Notes: generated from the sequence alone by a model not told the origin. 64,000 nt of DNA from UBA5066 sp048500275 (GCA_048500275.1 JASNYI010000001.1:1674001-1738000), one strand, 5' to 3'; positions 15,633-25,091 are shown, counted from the first letter of the stretch. Made by a program: numbers and translations.

Positions 15633-18109
15633 GCGCCGTCGCCCCGCCTCTCCCGGCGACGGCCGAGGAGCTGAAGGCGGCCCTGCGCTGGCACGTGGGG
15701 CACTCGCTCGGCAAGGCCTGGGAGGACGCCACGAACGGCGACCTCTTCAACGCCCTCGGGCTCGCGGTGCGGGACCTGGCCTGGGAGCGCCTCCTCGCCA
15801 CCGAGAAGCGCTACCGCGAGGCCGGGGCCCGCCGGGTCTACTACCTCTCGATGGAGTTCCTGATCGGGCGCTCCCTCGGCGACTCGCTCCACAACCTCGG
15901 CCTCTACGGCGCGGCCCTCGAGGCGCTCGAGAGCCTCGGGCACGAGCTGGACGAGGTGCGGGAGGAGGAGGTCGACGCGGGCCTCGGCAACGGCGGCCTC
16001 GGCCGGCTCGCCGCCTGCTTCCTCGACTCGCTCGCGACGCTCCACCTCCCCGGCTTCGGGTACGGGCTCTTCTACCAGTACGGCCTCTTCCGGCAGGAGA
16101 TCGACAACGGCTACCAGAAGGAGCGGCCCGACCGCTGGCTCCACGCCGCGATGCCGTGGACGGTCGAGCGCCCCGAGGAGGCGGTCCTCGTCCCGGTCTA
16201 CGGCCGCATCGTCGACACGGTCGACCGCAGGAGCCAGTACAACCCGATGTGGATGGACTGGAAGATCCTCGTCGGCGTCCCGCACGAGATGCCGGTCGTC
16301 GGGTACGGAGGCGAGACGGTCAACGCCCTGCGCCTCTACTCGGCCCGCGCCTCGGACGACTTCGACATGGAGTTCTTCAACTCGGGCGACTACGTGCAGG
16401 CGGTCCAGGAGTCGATCGGCTCGGAGACGATCTCGAAGGTCCTCTACCCCTCGGACAAGGTCCAGAAGGGCAAGGAGCTGCGGCTCCTGCAGGAGTACTT
16501 CTTCGTCGCCTGCGCCCTGCGCGACATCCTCCGGCGGTTCCTGCGCGAGGGGCACCCCATCGACCGCTTCTCCGACCGGATCGCCATCCAGCTCAACGAC
16601 ACGCACCCCGCCCTCGCCGTGGCCGAGCTGATGCGCCTCTTCGTCGACGAGCACGACGTCGTGTGGGAGCGGGCGTGGGAGATGACCGTCGCCACGCTCG
16701 GCTACACGAACCACACCCTGCTCCCCGAGGCGCTCGAGAAGTGGCCGCTCCCGCTCGTGGAGACGGTCCTCCCGCGGCACCTGCAGATCATCTACGAGAT
16801 CAACAGGCGCTTCCTCGACGAGGTGGCCCACCGCGCGCCCGGCGACGCGGAGGTCCTCGCCCGCGTCTCGATGATCGAGGAGGGGGAGCCGAAGCAGGTG
16901 CGGATGGCTCAGCTCGCGGCCGCCGGGAGCCACTCCATCAACGGCGTCGCCGCGCTCCACTCGCGCCTCATCACCGAGAACCTCTTCCCCGACCTCTTCC
17001 GCCTCCACCCGGAGCGGTTCAACAACAAGACGAACGGCGTCACGCCCAGGCGGTGGCTCCTGAAGTCGAACCCGGGCCTCGCGTCCCTCCTGACCGAGGT
17101 GGCCGGTCCCGGCTGGGTGACCGACTACGGCCTTCTCAAAGAGCCGCTCGACCGCCTCGCCGAGGACGCCGCGTTCCGGGACCGCTTCCGCGCCGTCAAG
17201 CGCGAGAACAAGAAGCGCCTCGCGCGGGTCATCGCCGACCTGACGCGCGTGCGGGTCGACCCCGACTCGCTCTTCGACATCCAGATCAAGCGGATCCACC
17301 TCTACAAGAGGCAGCTCCTGAACGCCCTCCACGTCGTCCACCTCTACTTCCGGATCGTGGAGGACGGCGTCACGCCTGCGGCGCCGCGGACGTTCGTCTT
17401 CGCGGGGAAGGCGGCCCCGGGCTACTGGGTCGCCAAGCAGGTCATCAAGCTCATCCACGCCGTCGGCGACCGGGTCAACCGCGACACGCGGGTCAAGGGC
17501 CTCCTGAAGTGCGTCTTCCTGCCCGACTACCGGGTCTCCCTCGCCGAGCGGATCATCCCCGCCGCCGACCTCTCCGAGCAGGTCTCGACCGCCGGGATGG
17601 AGGCCTCGGGCACCGGGAACATGAAGCTCTCGATGAACGGCGCCCTGACCATCGGGACGCTCGACGGGGCGAACGTCGAGATCATGGAGGAGGTGGGCGC
17701 GGAGAACATCTTCATCTTCGGGCACACCGCCGACGAGATCGAGCGGCTCAAGGAGCCCGGCGCCTACGCGGCCCGCCGCATCTACGAGGACGACCCGCGG
17801 GTGCGGCGCGTCCTCGACGCGTTCCGGACGTCCCTCTTCGCACCCTTCGAGCCGGGGATCTTCGCGTGGCTCTTCGAGCACGTCGTCGAGAACCACGACC
17901 CCTACTTCCACCTCGCCGACTTCGACGCCTACGCCGGGGCCCAGCAGCGCGTCGACGAGGAGTGGCGGGACCCGGCCGGCTGGACGAGGAAGGCGGTCCT
18001 CAACGTGGGGCGAATGGGGAAGTTCTCGTCCGACCGGACGATCCGCGAGTACGCCCGCGACATCTGGAACCTCGCGCCCGTCCCGCCGGGAGGTACCGCA
18101 CCGCGCTAG
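15629..18109 (+). CDS. glgP: Glycogen/alpha-glucan phosphorylase
   Basis: The product is 826 aa, normal for the family. It releases glucose-1-phosphate from alpha-1,4-glucans with PLP as cofactor. The N-terminal block (WHVGHSLGKAWE, RRVYYLSMEFLIGRSL) is typical. The PLP-lysine motif EASGTGNMKLSMNGALTIGT is intact near residue 666. The likely start is TTG at 15629, which overlaps the STAS stop codon by 4 bases (TTGA). Pairing with an anti-sigma antagonist gene suggests stress-linked expression of glycogen use. Confidence 0.95.
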   Translation: MSAVAPPLPATAEELKAALRWHVGHSLGKAWEDATNGDLFNALGLAVRDLAWERLLATEKRYREAGARRVYYLSMEFLIGRSLGDSLHNLGLYGAALEALESLGHELDEVREEEVDAGLGNGGLGRLAACFLDSLATLHLPGFGYGLFYQYGLFRQEIDNGYQKERPDRWLHAAMPWTVERPEEAVLVPVYGRIVDTVDRRSQYNPMWMDWKILVGVPHEMPVVGYGGETVNALRLYSARASDDFDMEFFNSGDYVQAVQESIGSETISKVLYPSDKVQKGKELRLLQEYFFVACALRDILRRFLREGHPIDRFSDRIAIQLNDTHPALAVAELMRLFVDEHDVVWERAWEMTVATLGYTNHTLLPEALEKWPLPLVETVLPRHLQIIYEINRRFLDEVAHRAPGDAEVLARVSMIEEGEPKQVRMAQLAAAGSHSINGVAALHSRLITENLFPDLFRLHPERFNNKTNGVTPRRWLLKSNPGLASLLTEVAGPGWVTDYGLLKEPLDRLAEDAAFRDRFRAVKRENKKRLARVIADLTRVRVDPDSLFDIQIKRIHLYKRQLLNALHVVHLYFRIVEDGVTPAAPRTFVFAGKAAPGYWVAKQVIKLIHAVGDRVNRDTRVKGLLKCVFLPDYRVSLAERIIPAADLSEQVSTAGMEASGTGNMKLSMNGALTIGTLDGANVEIMEEVGAENIFIFGHTADEIERLKEPGAYAARRIYEDDPRVRRVLDAFRTSLFAPFEPGIFAWLFEHVVENHDPYFHLADFDAYAGAQQRVDEEWRDPAGWTRKAVLNVGRMGKFSSDRTIREYARDIWNLAPVPPGGTAPR

Positions 18110-18166
18110 CGCGGGATTTCCGCCCGGGGGCCGTTCGCGTCACAATCACGGTCCCCGGAGGAGCCC

Positions 18167-20185
18167 ATGCCGAAGCCGACTTCCCGCCGCCGCCCGGCGG
18201 CCGTCGCCGTTCCCTCGAAGGTCCCCGCCGTCGCGGCGCGGAAGGCCGCTGCCCGCCCGAAGAAGGCCCCGCCGGCGAAGGCTCCCGTCGCCCCCGCGAA
18301 GCGCGACGCCCCCGGAGCGACCCGCCCGGTCGTGGACGGGACCCCCCGCGTGAACCCCGAGGGGGAGTTCCTCTGGGCCAGCTCGCCTTCCCGCTACATC
18401 GCCCGGATGAGCGCCGCGACGGGACGCGAGGTCCTCCGCCCCATCGACCCCGACGAGCTCCTGATCCAGGCGCACCGCGACAAGAACCCGCTCGAGGTCT
18501 CGGCCTCCTTCCTGGCGAGCCGCCTGATCCAGGTGACCGGGAACGAGGACTCCGTCCGCGACGCGATGAAGCGGGTCAACGCGCTCGGGACCAGGATGGC
18601 CGGCGAGCTCGGGAGGCTCACCGGCTCGAAGGCCGTCGAGCGGGGGGCCCGGCAGCTGATCGGCGTCGTCGACCGGGAGGTCTTCTTCCAGTTCCGCGAG
18701 CCGACGAAGCTCTCCGAACGGGAAGTGAAGGCGCGCATCGCCCGGCTGAAGGACGAAGCCCGTGCCGCCCTCGAGGCCCGGGGCCGAAGCCCCCGGCTGC
18801 GCGTCCTCCTGACGGGGGCGACCGGCTTCCTCGGCCAGGAGATCCTCGCGCAGGCCGCCTCGGACCGCCGGATCGCCGAGGTCGTCTCGGTCGTGAGGCC
18901 CCAGACGGTCCGCGACCCGAAAACGCGGGAGGTCATCCGCGTCCTCACGCCGACCGAGCGGGGCCGCCTCCTCCTCTCGCGCCTCGGCATCGGCGGGCGT
19001 GCGGCGCGCAAGTTCCGGTTCGTCGACGGCGACATCGAGAAGCCGTTCCTCGGGATCGGCGAGAAGGACCTCGCCACCCTCGAGAAGACGGTCACGCACG
19101 TCGTCCACTGCGCCGCCTCGGTCTCCTTCGACGACACCTACGAGAGCTCGTTCCGGGCCAACGTCCTCGGCTGCAAGAACGCCCTCGCCTTCTCCCTGCG
19201 CCTCCAGCGGGCGAAGGGGTCGAAGTTCGTCCTGCACGTGGCCATCGAGACCTCCTACATCCACGGCCGCAAGAAGAGGTCGATGGCCGCGGAGGACGCG
19301 CTCGTCTTCCCCAAGAACTTCTACAACAACTTCTACGAGCTGACGAAGGCGATGGCCTCGATGGAGACCGACCAGCACATGGTCGTGGACGGCCTGCGCG
19401 TCGTCCAGCTCCTCCCCGCGATCGTCATCGGCGACTCGCGCACCGGGAACAACCGGGGCGACACGAAGGTCGTGAACGCCCCGGTGAACGCCTTCGGGCG
19501 CGCGCAGGAGGCGCTCGACGCGCTCAAGTCGACGCCGTTCGGCGAGTCGAAGGCCGCGGCCATCGCCTCCGTCGCGATGGTCTTCCCCGCCGACCGCTCC
19601 GCCGAGCTGAACCTCGTCACCGTCGACCGGGTCGTGGAGGGGATCCTCGCCTCCCTGACCCGCCCCGAGGCGATCGGCGAGCGGGTCCACCTCGCCACCG
19701 ACAACCGGATCCGGACCGAGGACATCATCAAGATCGAGAAGGAGGAGCTCGGCGTCGAGGTGAGGCTCACCGACCCGACCCTCTTCCGCAACGTCACGCT
19801 TCCCGTCATCACGGCGATCCTCCGGAAGGCGAAGGAGCCGAAGCTGGCGAACGCGCTCGAGAAGCTCGGGACGATCTTCGGCGGCTACGGCGAGTGGGGC
19901 CAGCCGATTCACCGCGTCGGCAACGACGTGCGGCTCCTCGGCCTCCCCCTCCGCCGGCCGAACACCTACGACGCGTTCCGGATGCTCTGCCGCCACAACA
20001 AGCTCGTCCAGGAGTTCGGGAAGGTGAAGGACCCCGACGAGATCGCGCGCCGCGAGAGGGTCTGGGCCGAGGCGCTCGAGAGGATCGAGAAGGAGTCGGG
20101 GCGGCAGGCCAGCTCGCTCGAGGCCCCGGAGTTCCGGAAGCGGATCGGCGAGGTCCTGAACCTGAAGACGTTCGAGCTCAGGTAG
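18167..20185 (+). CDS. Large SDR-type reductase (male-sterility / fatty acyl-CoA reductase-like)
   Basis: The product is 672 aa. Residues 1-55 are a low-complexity Ala/Pro/Lys tail. A helical region (about 60-210) precedes a Rossmann domain with the NAD(P) motif LLTGATGFLG near 213-222 and a YXXXK dyad in FYELTKAM (Tyr about 390), the hallmarks of extended short-chain dehydrogenases. The plan resembles fatty acyl-CoA reductases or lipid-linked epimerases, but neither can be assigned. A GGAGGAG site precedes the ATG. It follows glgP by 57 bases on the same strand. Confidence 0.7.
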   Translation: MPKPTSRRRPAAVAVPSKVPAVAARKAAARPKKAPPAKAPVAPAKRDAPGATRPVVDGTPRVNPEGEFLWASSPSRYIARMSAATGREVLRPIDPDELLIQAHRDKNPLEVSASFLASRLIQVTGNEDSVRDAMKRVNALGTRMAGELGRLTGSKAVERGARQLIGVVDREVFFQFREPTKLSEREVKARIARLKDEARAALEARGRSPRLRVLLTGATGFLGQEILAQAASDRRIAEVVSVVRPQTVRDPKTREVIRVLTPTERGRLLLSRLGIGGRAARKFRFVDGDIEKPFLGIGEKDLATLEKTVTHVVHCAASVSFDDTYESSFRANVLGCKNALAFSLRLQRAKGSKFVLHVAIETSYIHGRKKRSMAAEDALVFPKNFYNNFYELTKAMASMETDQHMVVDGLRVVQLLPAIVIGDSRTGNNRGDTKVVNAPVNAFGRAQEALDALKSTPFGESKAAAIASVAMVFPADRSAELNLVTVDRVVEGILASLTRPEAIGERVHLATDNRIRTEDIIKIEKEELGVEVRLTDPTLFRNVTLPVITAILRKAKEPKLANALEKLGTIFGGYGEWGQPIHRVGNDVRLLGLPLRRPNTYDAFRMLCRHNKLVQEFGKVKDPDEIARRERVWAEALERIEKESGRQASSLEAPEFRKRIGEVLNLKTFELR

Positions 20186-20254
20186 CGCCGACCCGGCGTC
20201 CGAAAGGTCCCGGGTCCAGGACGAGGTTCGTCGGCCGCACGCCGTGACGGCGCG

Positions 20255-20713
20255 TCAGGGTCCCGTCCCCTCCGACACGAGCTGCCATCCCGCCCACGCG
20301 ACTTTCCAGCGCCCTTCCTCGGGGACGAGGTTCATCTCGAACCTCACCTTTGCCGACCGCGGGAGCATCGCGTCGAGGGACCCGATCTTCCTCGGCGCGC
20401 CGTCGAACGTCGCGGTGAACGTCGCCCGGGCGAGATCCGGCTTTCGGTCGATCTGGACGTCGGAGAACGACGTGGAGATCCGCTCGTACGCCGCGAAGTA
20501 ACGGCGGATCGTCTGGAGTGCGGCGGCGCGGTCGGCATGCTCGGCATCGGTGTAGGCCGCCGCGAGAACCTCTCCCGCGGCGTCGGCGTCGCGGTCGTCG
20601 GCCGCCGCGGCGAGGGAGTCGATCGCGGCCCGCACGGGGTCCGCCTCTTTTCGGCAGGCGAGGAGAGGGACGAGGAGGATGGCGACGAGGAGCGCGTTGA
20701 GGTGGTGTTTCAT
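20255..20713 (-). CDS. Small lipoprotein of unknown function
   Basis: The product is 152 aa: a lipoprotein signal (LLVAILLVPLLAC), a helical section (AAIDSLAAAADDRDADAAGEV) and a beta-rich C-terminus (ARATFTATFDGAPRK, VRFEMNLVPEEGRWKVAWAGW). The helix-then-sheet order resembles NTF2/SnoaL-like lipoproteins. Its ATG overlaps the MFS transporter stop by 4 bases, making it the last gene of the feo operon-like unit. Function unknown. Confidence 0.72.
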   Translation of the reverse strand: MKHHLNALLVAILLVPLLACRKEADPVRAAIDSLAAAADDRDADAAGEVLAAAYTDAEHADRAAALQTIRRYFAAYERISTSFSDVQIDRKPDLARATFTATFDGAPRKIGSLDAMLPRSAKVRFEMNLVPEEGRWKVAWAGWQLVSEGTGP

Positions 20714-21906
20714 GGTTCTCCCTCTTCGGCCCCGACCCGGGGCGTGACCGTCCGCGAGAGGAGGATGGCCGAAAGGAGGCCCGCGAGGAAGGTCCCTGCC
20801 CACAGAGTCGGCCCGCCCCGGGTTTCGAGAACGACGGTTCCCGCCCAGGGCCCGATCGCGAACGCGAGGTTGAAGGCCGTCATGTAGAGGCCCATGTACT
20901 CGCCCCGCCGCGCCTCCGGCGCGAGGTCCGCGACGGCCGCGTTCAGCCCGGGAAAGAGGACGATCTCGCCGAAGGTCCAGACGACGACCGACACGACGAC
21001 CATCACCGGCGCGTGGGCGAAGGCGAGGAGGCCGAAGCCCGCGCCCGTCAGGACCGAGCCGAGAGCGAGGGTCTTCCCCGCCGGCCAGTGCGCCATGGCC
21101 GCGTTGAGGGGGACCTCGAAGGCGACGACGAGGAGGGTGTTGAGCGTGGCGAGGAGGCCGTACTGCGCCTCGCTCCAGCCCAGGTCGCGGACGAGGAAGA
21201 GGGCCATGGCCGCGGCGTGCTGGAAGAAGACGACCGCCACCGGCAGGACGCCGAGGAGAAGCTGGAGGAGGCGGGGGTCGCGATGCGCCGGGGGGCCGAG
21301 GGGCCTTGCGGCGTCGAGCCTCTCCGCCGCGTGATCGCGGTCCGGCCGCCCCGCCTTCGCGAGGATCGCCGCGGCGGCGAGGGAGGTCAGGCCGTCGGCG
21401 ATGAAGAGGGCGCCGTACGAGAAGGTCGCCAGGAACCCGCCGAGCGCCGGACCGAGGCTCATGCCGAGGTTGATCGCGAGGCGGTTCACGGCGAAGGCGG
21501 TCTTGCGCTGATTCGGGCCGACGGCCGACGCGATCGCGGCAAGGCTGGCGGGGCGGAAGACCTCCGAGATCACCGCCCAGAGAACCGTCGCGAAGGCCAC
21601 GGCGAGCGGCGTCCGCGCGACGGGGAAGGCGAGCAGGACGAGGCCCGACAGGAGGAGCGAGGCCGTCATCATGCGGTGCGTCCCGACCCGGTCGCAGAGT
21701 CGCCCCGCGAAGGGGGCCGTGACGAGCGCCGTCCCGCCGTAGAGAGCCACGATCGCCCCGGCCGACGAGGGGGGGAGGCCGAGGTCGCGCGTCAGGTAGA
21801 GGAGGAGGAACGGGAGGACCATCGTCCCCGCCCGGTTCACGAGGGTGGCGGCACACTGCACCCAGACCACGCGGGGAAGGGCGCGGAGGTCGGCCCGGAG
21901 CGGCAC
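20710..21906 (-). CDS. MFS transporter
   Basis: The product is 398 aa with about 12 hydrophobic segments. The family motif between TM2 and TM3 reads GRLCDRVGTHRMM and the repeated GRRGEYMGLYMTAFNLA-type region lies in the second half. It is typical of drug or small-metabolite efflux permeases; substrate unknown. The start is GTG, 9 bases after the feoB stop, so it is probably co-transcribed with iron-uptake genes, and it overlaps the following lipoprotein gene by 4 bases. Confidence 0.85.
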   Translation of the reverse strand: MPLRADLRALPRVVWVQCAATLVNRAGTMVLPFLLLYLTRDLGLPPSSAGAIVALYGGTALVTAPFAGRLCDRVGTHRMMTASLLLSGLVLLAFPVARTPLAVAFATVLWAVISEVFRPASLAAIASAVGPNQRKTAFAVNRLAINLGMSLGPALGGFLATFSYGALFIADGLTSLAAAAILAKAGRPDRDHAAERLDAARPLGPPAHRDPRLLQLLLGVLPVAVVFFQHAAAMALFLVRDLGWSEAQYGLLATLNTLLVVAFEVPLNAAMAHWPAGKTLALGSVLTGAGFGLLAFAHAPVMVVVSVVVWTFGEIVLFPGLNAAVADLAPEARRGEYMGLYMTAFNLAFAIGPWAGTVVLETRGGPTLWAGTFLAGLLSAILLSRTVTPRVGAEEGEP

Positions 21907-21915
21907 GGCGGGAGA

Positions 21916-23811
21916 TCAGGCCACGAAGGCGGTGACGAGGCGGTAGGCGACGAAGGCGCCCACCCACGCGAGGACGCCCATGTAGGCGAACTGGAGGAAG
22001 GGCCAGGTCCAGCCCCCGGTCTCCCGGCGCACGACGGCGATCGTCGACATGCACTGCATCGCGAAGGCGAAGAAGACGAGCAGAGCGACGGCCCCGGCCG
22101 GCGTCAGGTCGTGCCGGAGGGCTTCCTGCAGGCCCGTCCCCTCCGCCTCGCCCTCGATGCCGTAGATCGTCCCGAGCGTGCCGACGATGACCTCGCGGGC
22201 GGCCAGGGAGCTGAGGAGGCCGATGCCGATCTTCCAGTTGAAGCCGAGCGGCTCGATGAGCGGTTCGACAGTCCGGCCGATCGTCCCGGCGAAGCTCTCG
22301 GCGATCTCGGGCGCCCGGCCGTCCTTCAGGGGGACGTGGGCGAGGATCCAGAGCGCGACGGACATCCCGAGGATGACGGTGCCGGCGCGCTGGAGAAAGA
22401 CCTTCGCGCGGTCGTAGAGGCGGAGGGCGACCTGGCGGACCGTGGGGCGCCGGTAGGGGGGCATCTCGAGGAGGAACGGCGTCCGCTCGCTCTTCAGGAC
22501 GGAGGACTTCAGGACGCGCGCGGTCGCGACCGCGGCGGCAAAGCCGAGAACGTAGAGGCCCAGGAGGGCTGCGGCGCGCGTCCCGAGGAAGGGGCCGAGG
22601 ATGGGCCTCTCGGGAAGGAACGCGGCGATGACGAGGGTGTAGACCGGGAGGCGCGCCGAGCAGGTCATGAACGGTGCGATGAGGATCGTCGCCGTGCGGT
22701 CGCGCTTGTTCTCGATCGTGCGCGTCGCCATGATGGCCGGCACCGCGCAGGCGTAGGCCGAGAGGAGGGGGATGAACGACTTCCCCTGGAGCCCGACGTT
22801 CGCCATGGTCCGGTCGGCGATGAGGGCGGCGCGGGCGAGGTAGCCGGAGTCCTCGAGGAGGCCGATGAAGAGGAAGAGGAGGAGGATCTGCGGGAGGAAG
22901 ACGAGGACGGAGCCGACGCCGCCCCAGACTCCCTCGATCAGGAGGTCCTTCAGGACCCCCTCCGGCAGGCTCCTTCCGAGCCAGGCGCCGGAGGCGCCGA
23001 CGCTCCGGTCGACGAGGTCCATGAGAGGCGCTGCCGCGCTGAAGATCGTCTGGAAGACGGCGACGACGACGGCGAGGAAGACGAGCGGGCCGGCCACCGG
23101 GTGGAGGAAGACCGCGTCGAGGCGGCGCGTCCAGACCGGGGGCGCCGGGGCCTGGTAGTTGGCCGCCTCGCCCATCCGCGCGGCCCACTCGCGGCAGCGG
23201 GGGAGGTCGCCGAGCGCGGGGAGGAGGTCCATCGGGCGGGGCACGCCGATGCGCCCGCGCAGGAACTGGAGGACCGTGTCGTACCCCTCGCCGCTCGCGG
23301 CGCTGATGAGAGCGACCGGCGCGCCGAGGCGCTGGGCGAGGGACTCGGCCTCGACGTCGCCCCCCCTCCGCTCCAGCTCGTCGGCCATGTTGAGGACGAC
23401 GAGCGTCGGGAGGCCGAGCGCGAGGATCGGCGCGGCCAGGACGAGGTGGCGGCCCAGGTTCGTGACGTCGAGGATGAGGAGGATGGTGTCCGGTTTGGGC
23501 ACGCCCGGCATCCGGCCGAGGAGGACGTCGTGGGTGACCTGCTCGTCCTCCGAGCGGGGCGTGAGGCTGTAGACGCCCGGCAGGTCGATGACGTCGAGCT
23601 CGGCGGAGTCCTCGATCTTCAGCTTCCCGACGTGCTGCTCGACGGTGACGCCGGGGAAGTTGGCGACCTTCTGGCGAAGGCCCGTGAGGCGGTTGAAGAG
23701 GGTCGACTTGCCCGAGTTGGGCGGGCCTACGACGGCCACGACGCGCGCGGGAGGCGCGCCGTCGGCGGGCGAGGCGCCCGCCTGGGGCGGGGATTCGTCC
23801 GGAGCGCTCAC
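21916..23811 (-). CDS. feoB: Ferrous iron transporter FeoB
   Basis: The product is 631 aa. The N-terminal G domain has GPPNSGKS (29-36), DLPGVYSL (G3) and VLNMADE (G4 NMxD). The membrane part contains two Gate-like repeats with multiple segments and the conserved AYACAVPAIMATR and MTCSARLPVY stretches. FeoB imports Fe2+ under GTP control. The GTG at 23811 is preferred because it overlaps the feoA stop (GTGA). A longer frame to 23874 would overlap feoA by 67 bases and encode unlike sequence. The C-terminus is short compared with E. coli FeoB, as in many phyla. Confidence 0.93.
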   Translation of the reverse strand: MSAPDESPPQAGASPADGAPPARVVAVVGPPNSGKSTLFNRLTGLRQKVANFPGVTVEQHVGKLKIEDSAELDVIDLPGVYSLTPRSEDEQVTHDVLLGRMPGVPKPDTILLILDVTNLGRHLVLAAPILALGLPTLVVLNMADELERRGGDVEAESLAQRLGAPVALISAASGEGYDTVLQFLRGRIGVPRPMDLLPALGDLPRCREWAARMGEAANYQAPAPPVWTRRLDAVFLHPVAGPLVFLAVVVAVFQTIFSAAAPLMDLVDRSVGASGAWLGRSLPEGVLKDLLIEGVWGGVGSVLVFLPQILLLFLFIGLLEDSGYLARAALIADRTMANVGLQGKSFIPLLSAYACAVPAIMATRTIENKRDRTATILIAPFMTCSARLPVYTLVIAAFLPERPILGPFLGTRAAALLGLYVLGFAAAVATARVLKSSVLKSERTPFLLEMPPYRRPTVRQVALRLYDRAKVFLQRAGTVILGMSVALWILAHVPLKDGRAPEIAESFAGTIGRTVEPLIEPLGFNWKIGIGLLSSLAAREVIVGTLGTIYGIEGEAEGTGLQEALRHDLTPAGAVALLVFFAFAMQCMSTIAVVRRETGGWTWPFLQFAYMGVLAWVGAFVAYRLVTAFVA

Positions 23812-24080
23812 GACGTGGCCGCGGGCTCCGTCCTCGCGATCGGGCGAAGGTGAAGGTGGGCCGCCGTCTCGCACCGGAGTGCGACCTCGGTTCCGTCGAC
23901 GCGGAAGACCCTCGGGTCGCCGCCGGGGGCGCGGAACGAGGCGGCGACGCGGCTTCCCGGCAGGAAGCCGAGCTCCATCAGGCGCTGCCGCACGTCCTCG
24001 GGGAGTTCGATTCGGTCGAGGATCGCCTCTTCTCCCTTGCGCAGGTCGAGGAGGGTGGCGGGGTGGCGGGTGTGCGGCAT
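23808..24080 (-). CDS. feoA: FeoA domain protein
   Basis: The product is 90 aa from the ATG at 24080. The SH3-like FeoA core is visible: LLDLRKGEEAILDRIEL, RQRLMELGFLPGSRVAAS and EVALRCETAAHLHLRPI. FeoA assists FeoB-mediated ferrous iron uptake. An in-frame GTG at 24143 would add 21 residues lacking family features and would lie in the probable promoter, so the shorter form is chosen. Stop and feoB start overlap by 4 bases. Confidence 0.85.
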   Translation of the reverse strand: MPHTRHPATLLDLRKGEEAILDRIELPEDVRQRLMELGFLPGSRVAASFRAPGGDPRVFRVDGTEVALRCETAAHLHLRPIARTEPAATS

Positions 24081-24127
24081 GCTCGGGAAGGCCGGGATAC
24101 GGTGAAACTCGATCTCAGCCAATGGGT

Positions 24128-24156
24128 AGGATGCGCTCGGCACGACCGGGCGTCAA
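24128..24156 (-). promoter_or_regulatory. Possible feoAB promoter
   Basis: On the minus strand TTGACG (24156-24151) and CATCCT (24133-24128) are separated by 17 bases, upstream of the feoA ATG at 24080. The -10 is weak and no Fur-box is recognisable. Confidence 0.28.
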
Positions 24157-24168
24157 GCCGCGAGAACA

Positions 24169-24198
24169 GCCGCGGGACCGGAATCCCGGTCCCGCGGC
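24169..24198 (-). terminator. Strong hairpin after the FKBP gene
   Basis: A perfect inverted repeat has 13 paired bases with a 4-base loop. One arm is 24169-24181 and the other 24186-24198. It lies 14 bases beyond the FKBP stop, so it probably ends that transcript, though no long T run follows. Confidence 0.5.
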
Positions 24199-24212
24199 GC
24201 GCAGCCCGTTCG

Positions 24213-24947
24213 TCAGCGGCCGGGAGCGGTGGGACCCGCGAGGATGTCGAGCAGCTCGACGTCGAAGACGAGCGTCGCGCCCGGCTTGATCTTCGGGGGA
24301 GAGCCCGCGTCGCCGTAGGCGAGGGCCGAGGGGCAGACGAGCTGGGCCTTGCCGCCCTTCTTCATCAGCTGGACCCCCTCCTGCCAGCACGGGATGACAC
24401 CGCCGAGAGTGAACTCGGCGGGCTGGCCGCGCTCGACAGAGCTGTCGAAGACGGTGCCATCGACGAGCTTTCCGGTGTAGTGGACCTTCACCGTGTCGCT
24501 CGTCTTCGGGTTGGCGCCCGTCCCCGCCGCGACCTCGGTGTAGATGAGGCCGGACGCCTTCTTCTGCGCTCCGGGTCCGGCGGCAGCCGTCGCGAGGAAG
24601 GCCTCGGAGGCCTGCTTCTCCTTGGCGGCCACGGCGCCCGCGCGACCCTGCGCGAAGGCCTGGATCTTCGGCCCGAACTCCTCGAGCGAGGCCTTCTTGG
24701 CGTTGCCGAGGGCCTCATCCGTCATCCCGAGCTTGAGCATCTCGAGGTCGGCGGCCGTGAGCTCGAGGCCGGCGAGGTTGCGGCCCATGACGATTCCCAT
24801 CACGTAGAGGGTCTTCTCGTCGTCGGTCTTCGGCTCGAGCGCGGCCGCCGGTGCGACCGGGGCGACGGCTCCGGCGTCCTTCTGGCAGCCGGCGAGAAAC
24901 GCGGTGAGGACGAGGGCCGTGACGGCCGACGTGCGGTTGCGGAACAT
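24213..24947 (-). CDS. FKBP-type peptidyl-prolyl isomerase, lipoprotein
   Basis: The product is 244 aa. Lipobox LAGC ends a lipoprotein signal near residue 21. Residues about 40-115 form the helical FkpA/Mip dimerisation domain (DEKTLYVMGIVMGRNL). The C-terminal FKBP domain has VKVHYTGKLVDGTVFDSS, FTLGGVIPCWQEGVQLMKKGGKAQLVCP, YGDAG and LVFDVELLDI. It should act as an envelope-anchored prolyl isomerase and folding helper. AAAGGAG precedes the ATG. It diverges from the TetR gene. Confidence 0.92.
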   Translation of the reverse strand: MFRNRTSAVTALVLTAFLAGCQKDAGAVAPVAPAAALEPKTDDEKTLYVMGIVMGRNLAGLELTAADLEMLKLGMTDEALGNAKKASLEEFGPKIQAFAQGRAGAVAAKEKQASEAFLATAAAGPGAQKKASGLIYTEVAAGTGANPKTSDTVKVHYTGKLVDGTVFDSSVERGQPAEFTLGGVIPCWQEGVQLMKKGGKAQLVCPSALAYGDAGSPPKIKPGATLVFDVELLDILAGPTAPGR

Positions 24948-25085
24948 CGGGGACTCCTTTCTCCTGGGCCCGGGGACCGCGGAAGGGGGCCCGGGAGGGC
25001 CGCCGCGGGCGAGCGTCGGCGGATGCTACGCGGAACCGGGCTTGCCGTGAAATCGGAAATCCCGTGAAAGAACGAACGGTCGTGC

Positions 25086-25091
25086 TATTTT
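25086..25091 (+). promoter_or_regulatory. -10-like TATTTT for the TetR-family gene
   Basis: TATTTT ends 6 bases before the ATG at 25098; no Shine-Dalgarno is present. CCGTGAAA occurs twice just upstream (about 25045-25072), possibly part of an autoregulatory operator. Confidence 0.45.

Noticed and set aside
16156..20247. A plus-strand open frame of 1363 codons spanning glgP and the SDR gene
   Set aside because: It runs in a second frame through two well-supported genes and its product is Arg/Pro-rich low complexity, typical of GC-driven shadow frames.
20255..23188. A 977-codon minus-strand frame joined to the small lipoprotein
   Set aside because: Only the last 152 codons (from the ATG at 20713) have a signal peptide and sensible composition. 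The rest lies in another frame over feoB and the MFS gene.
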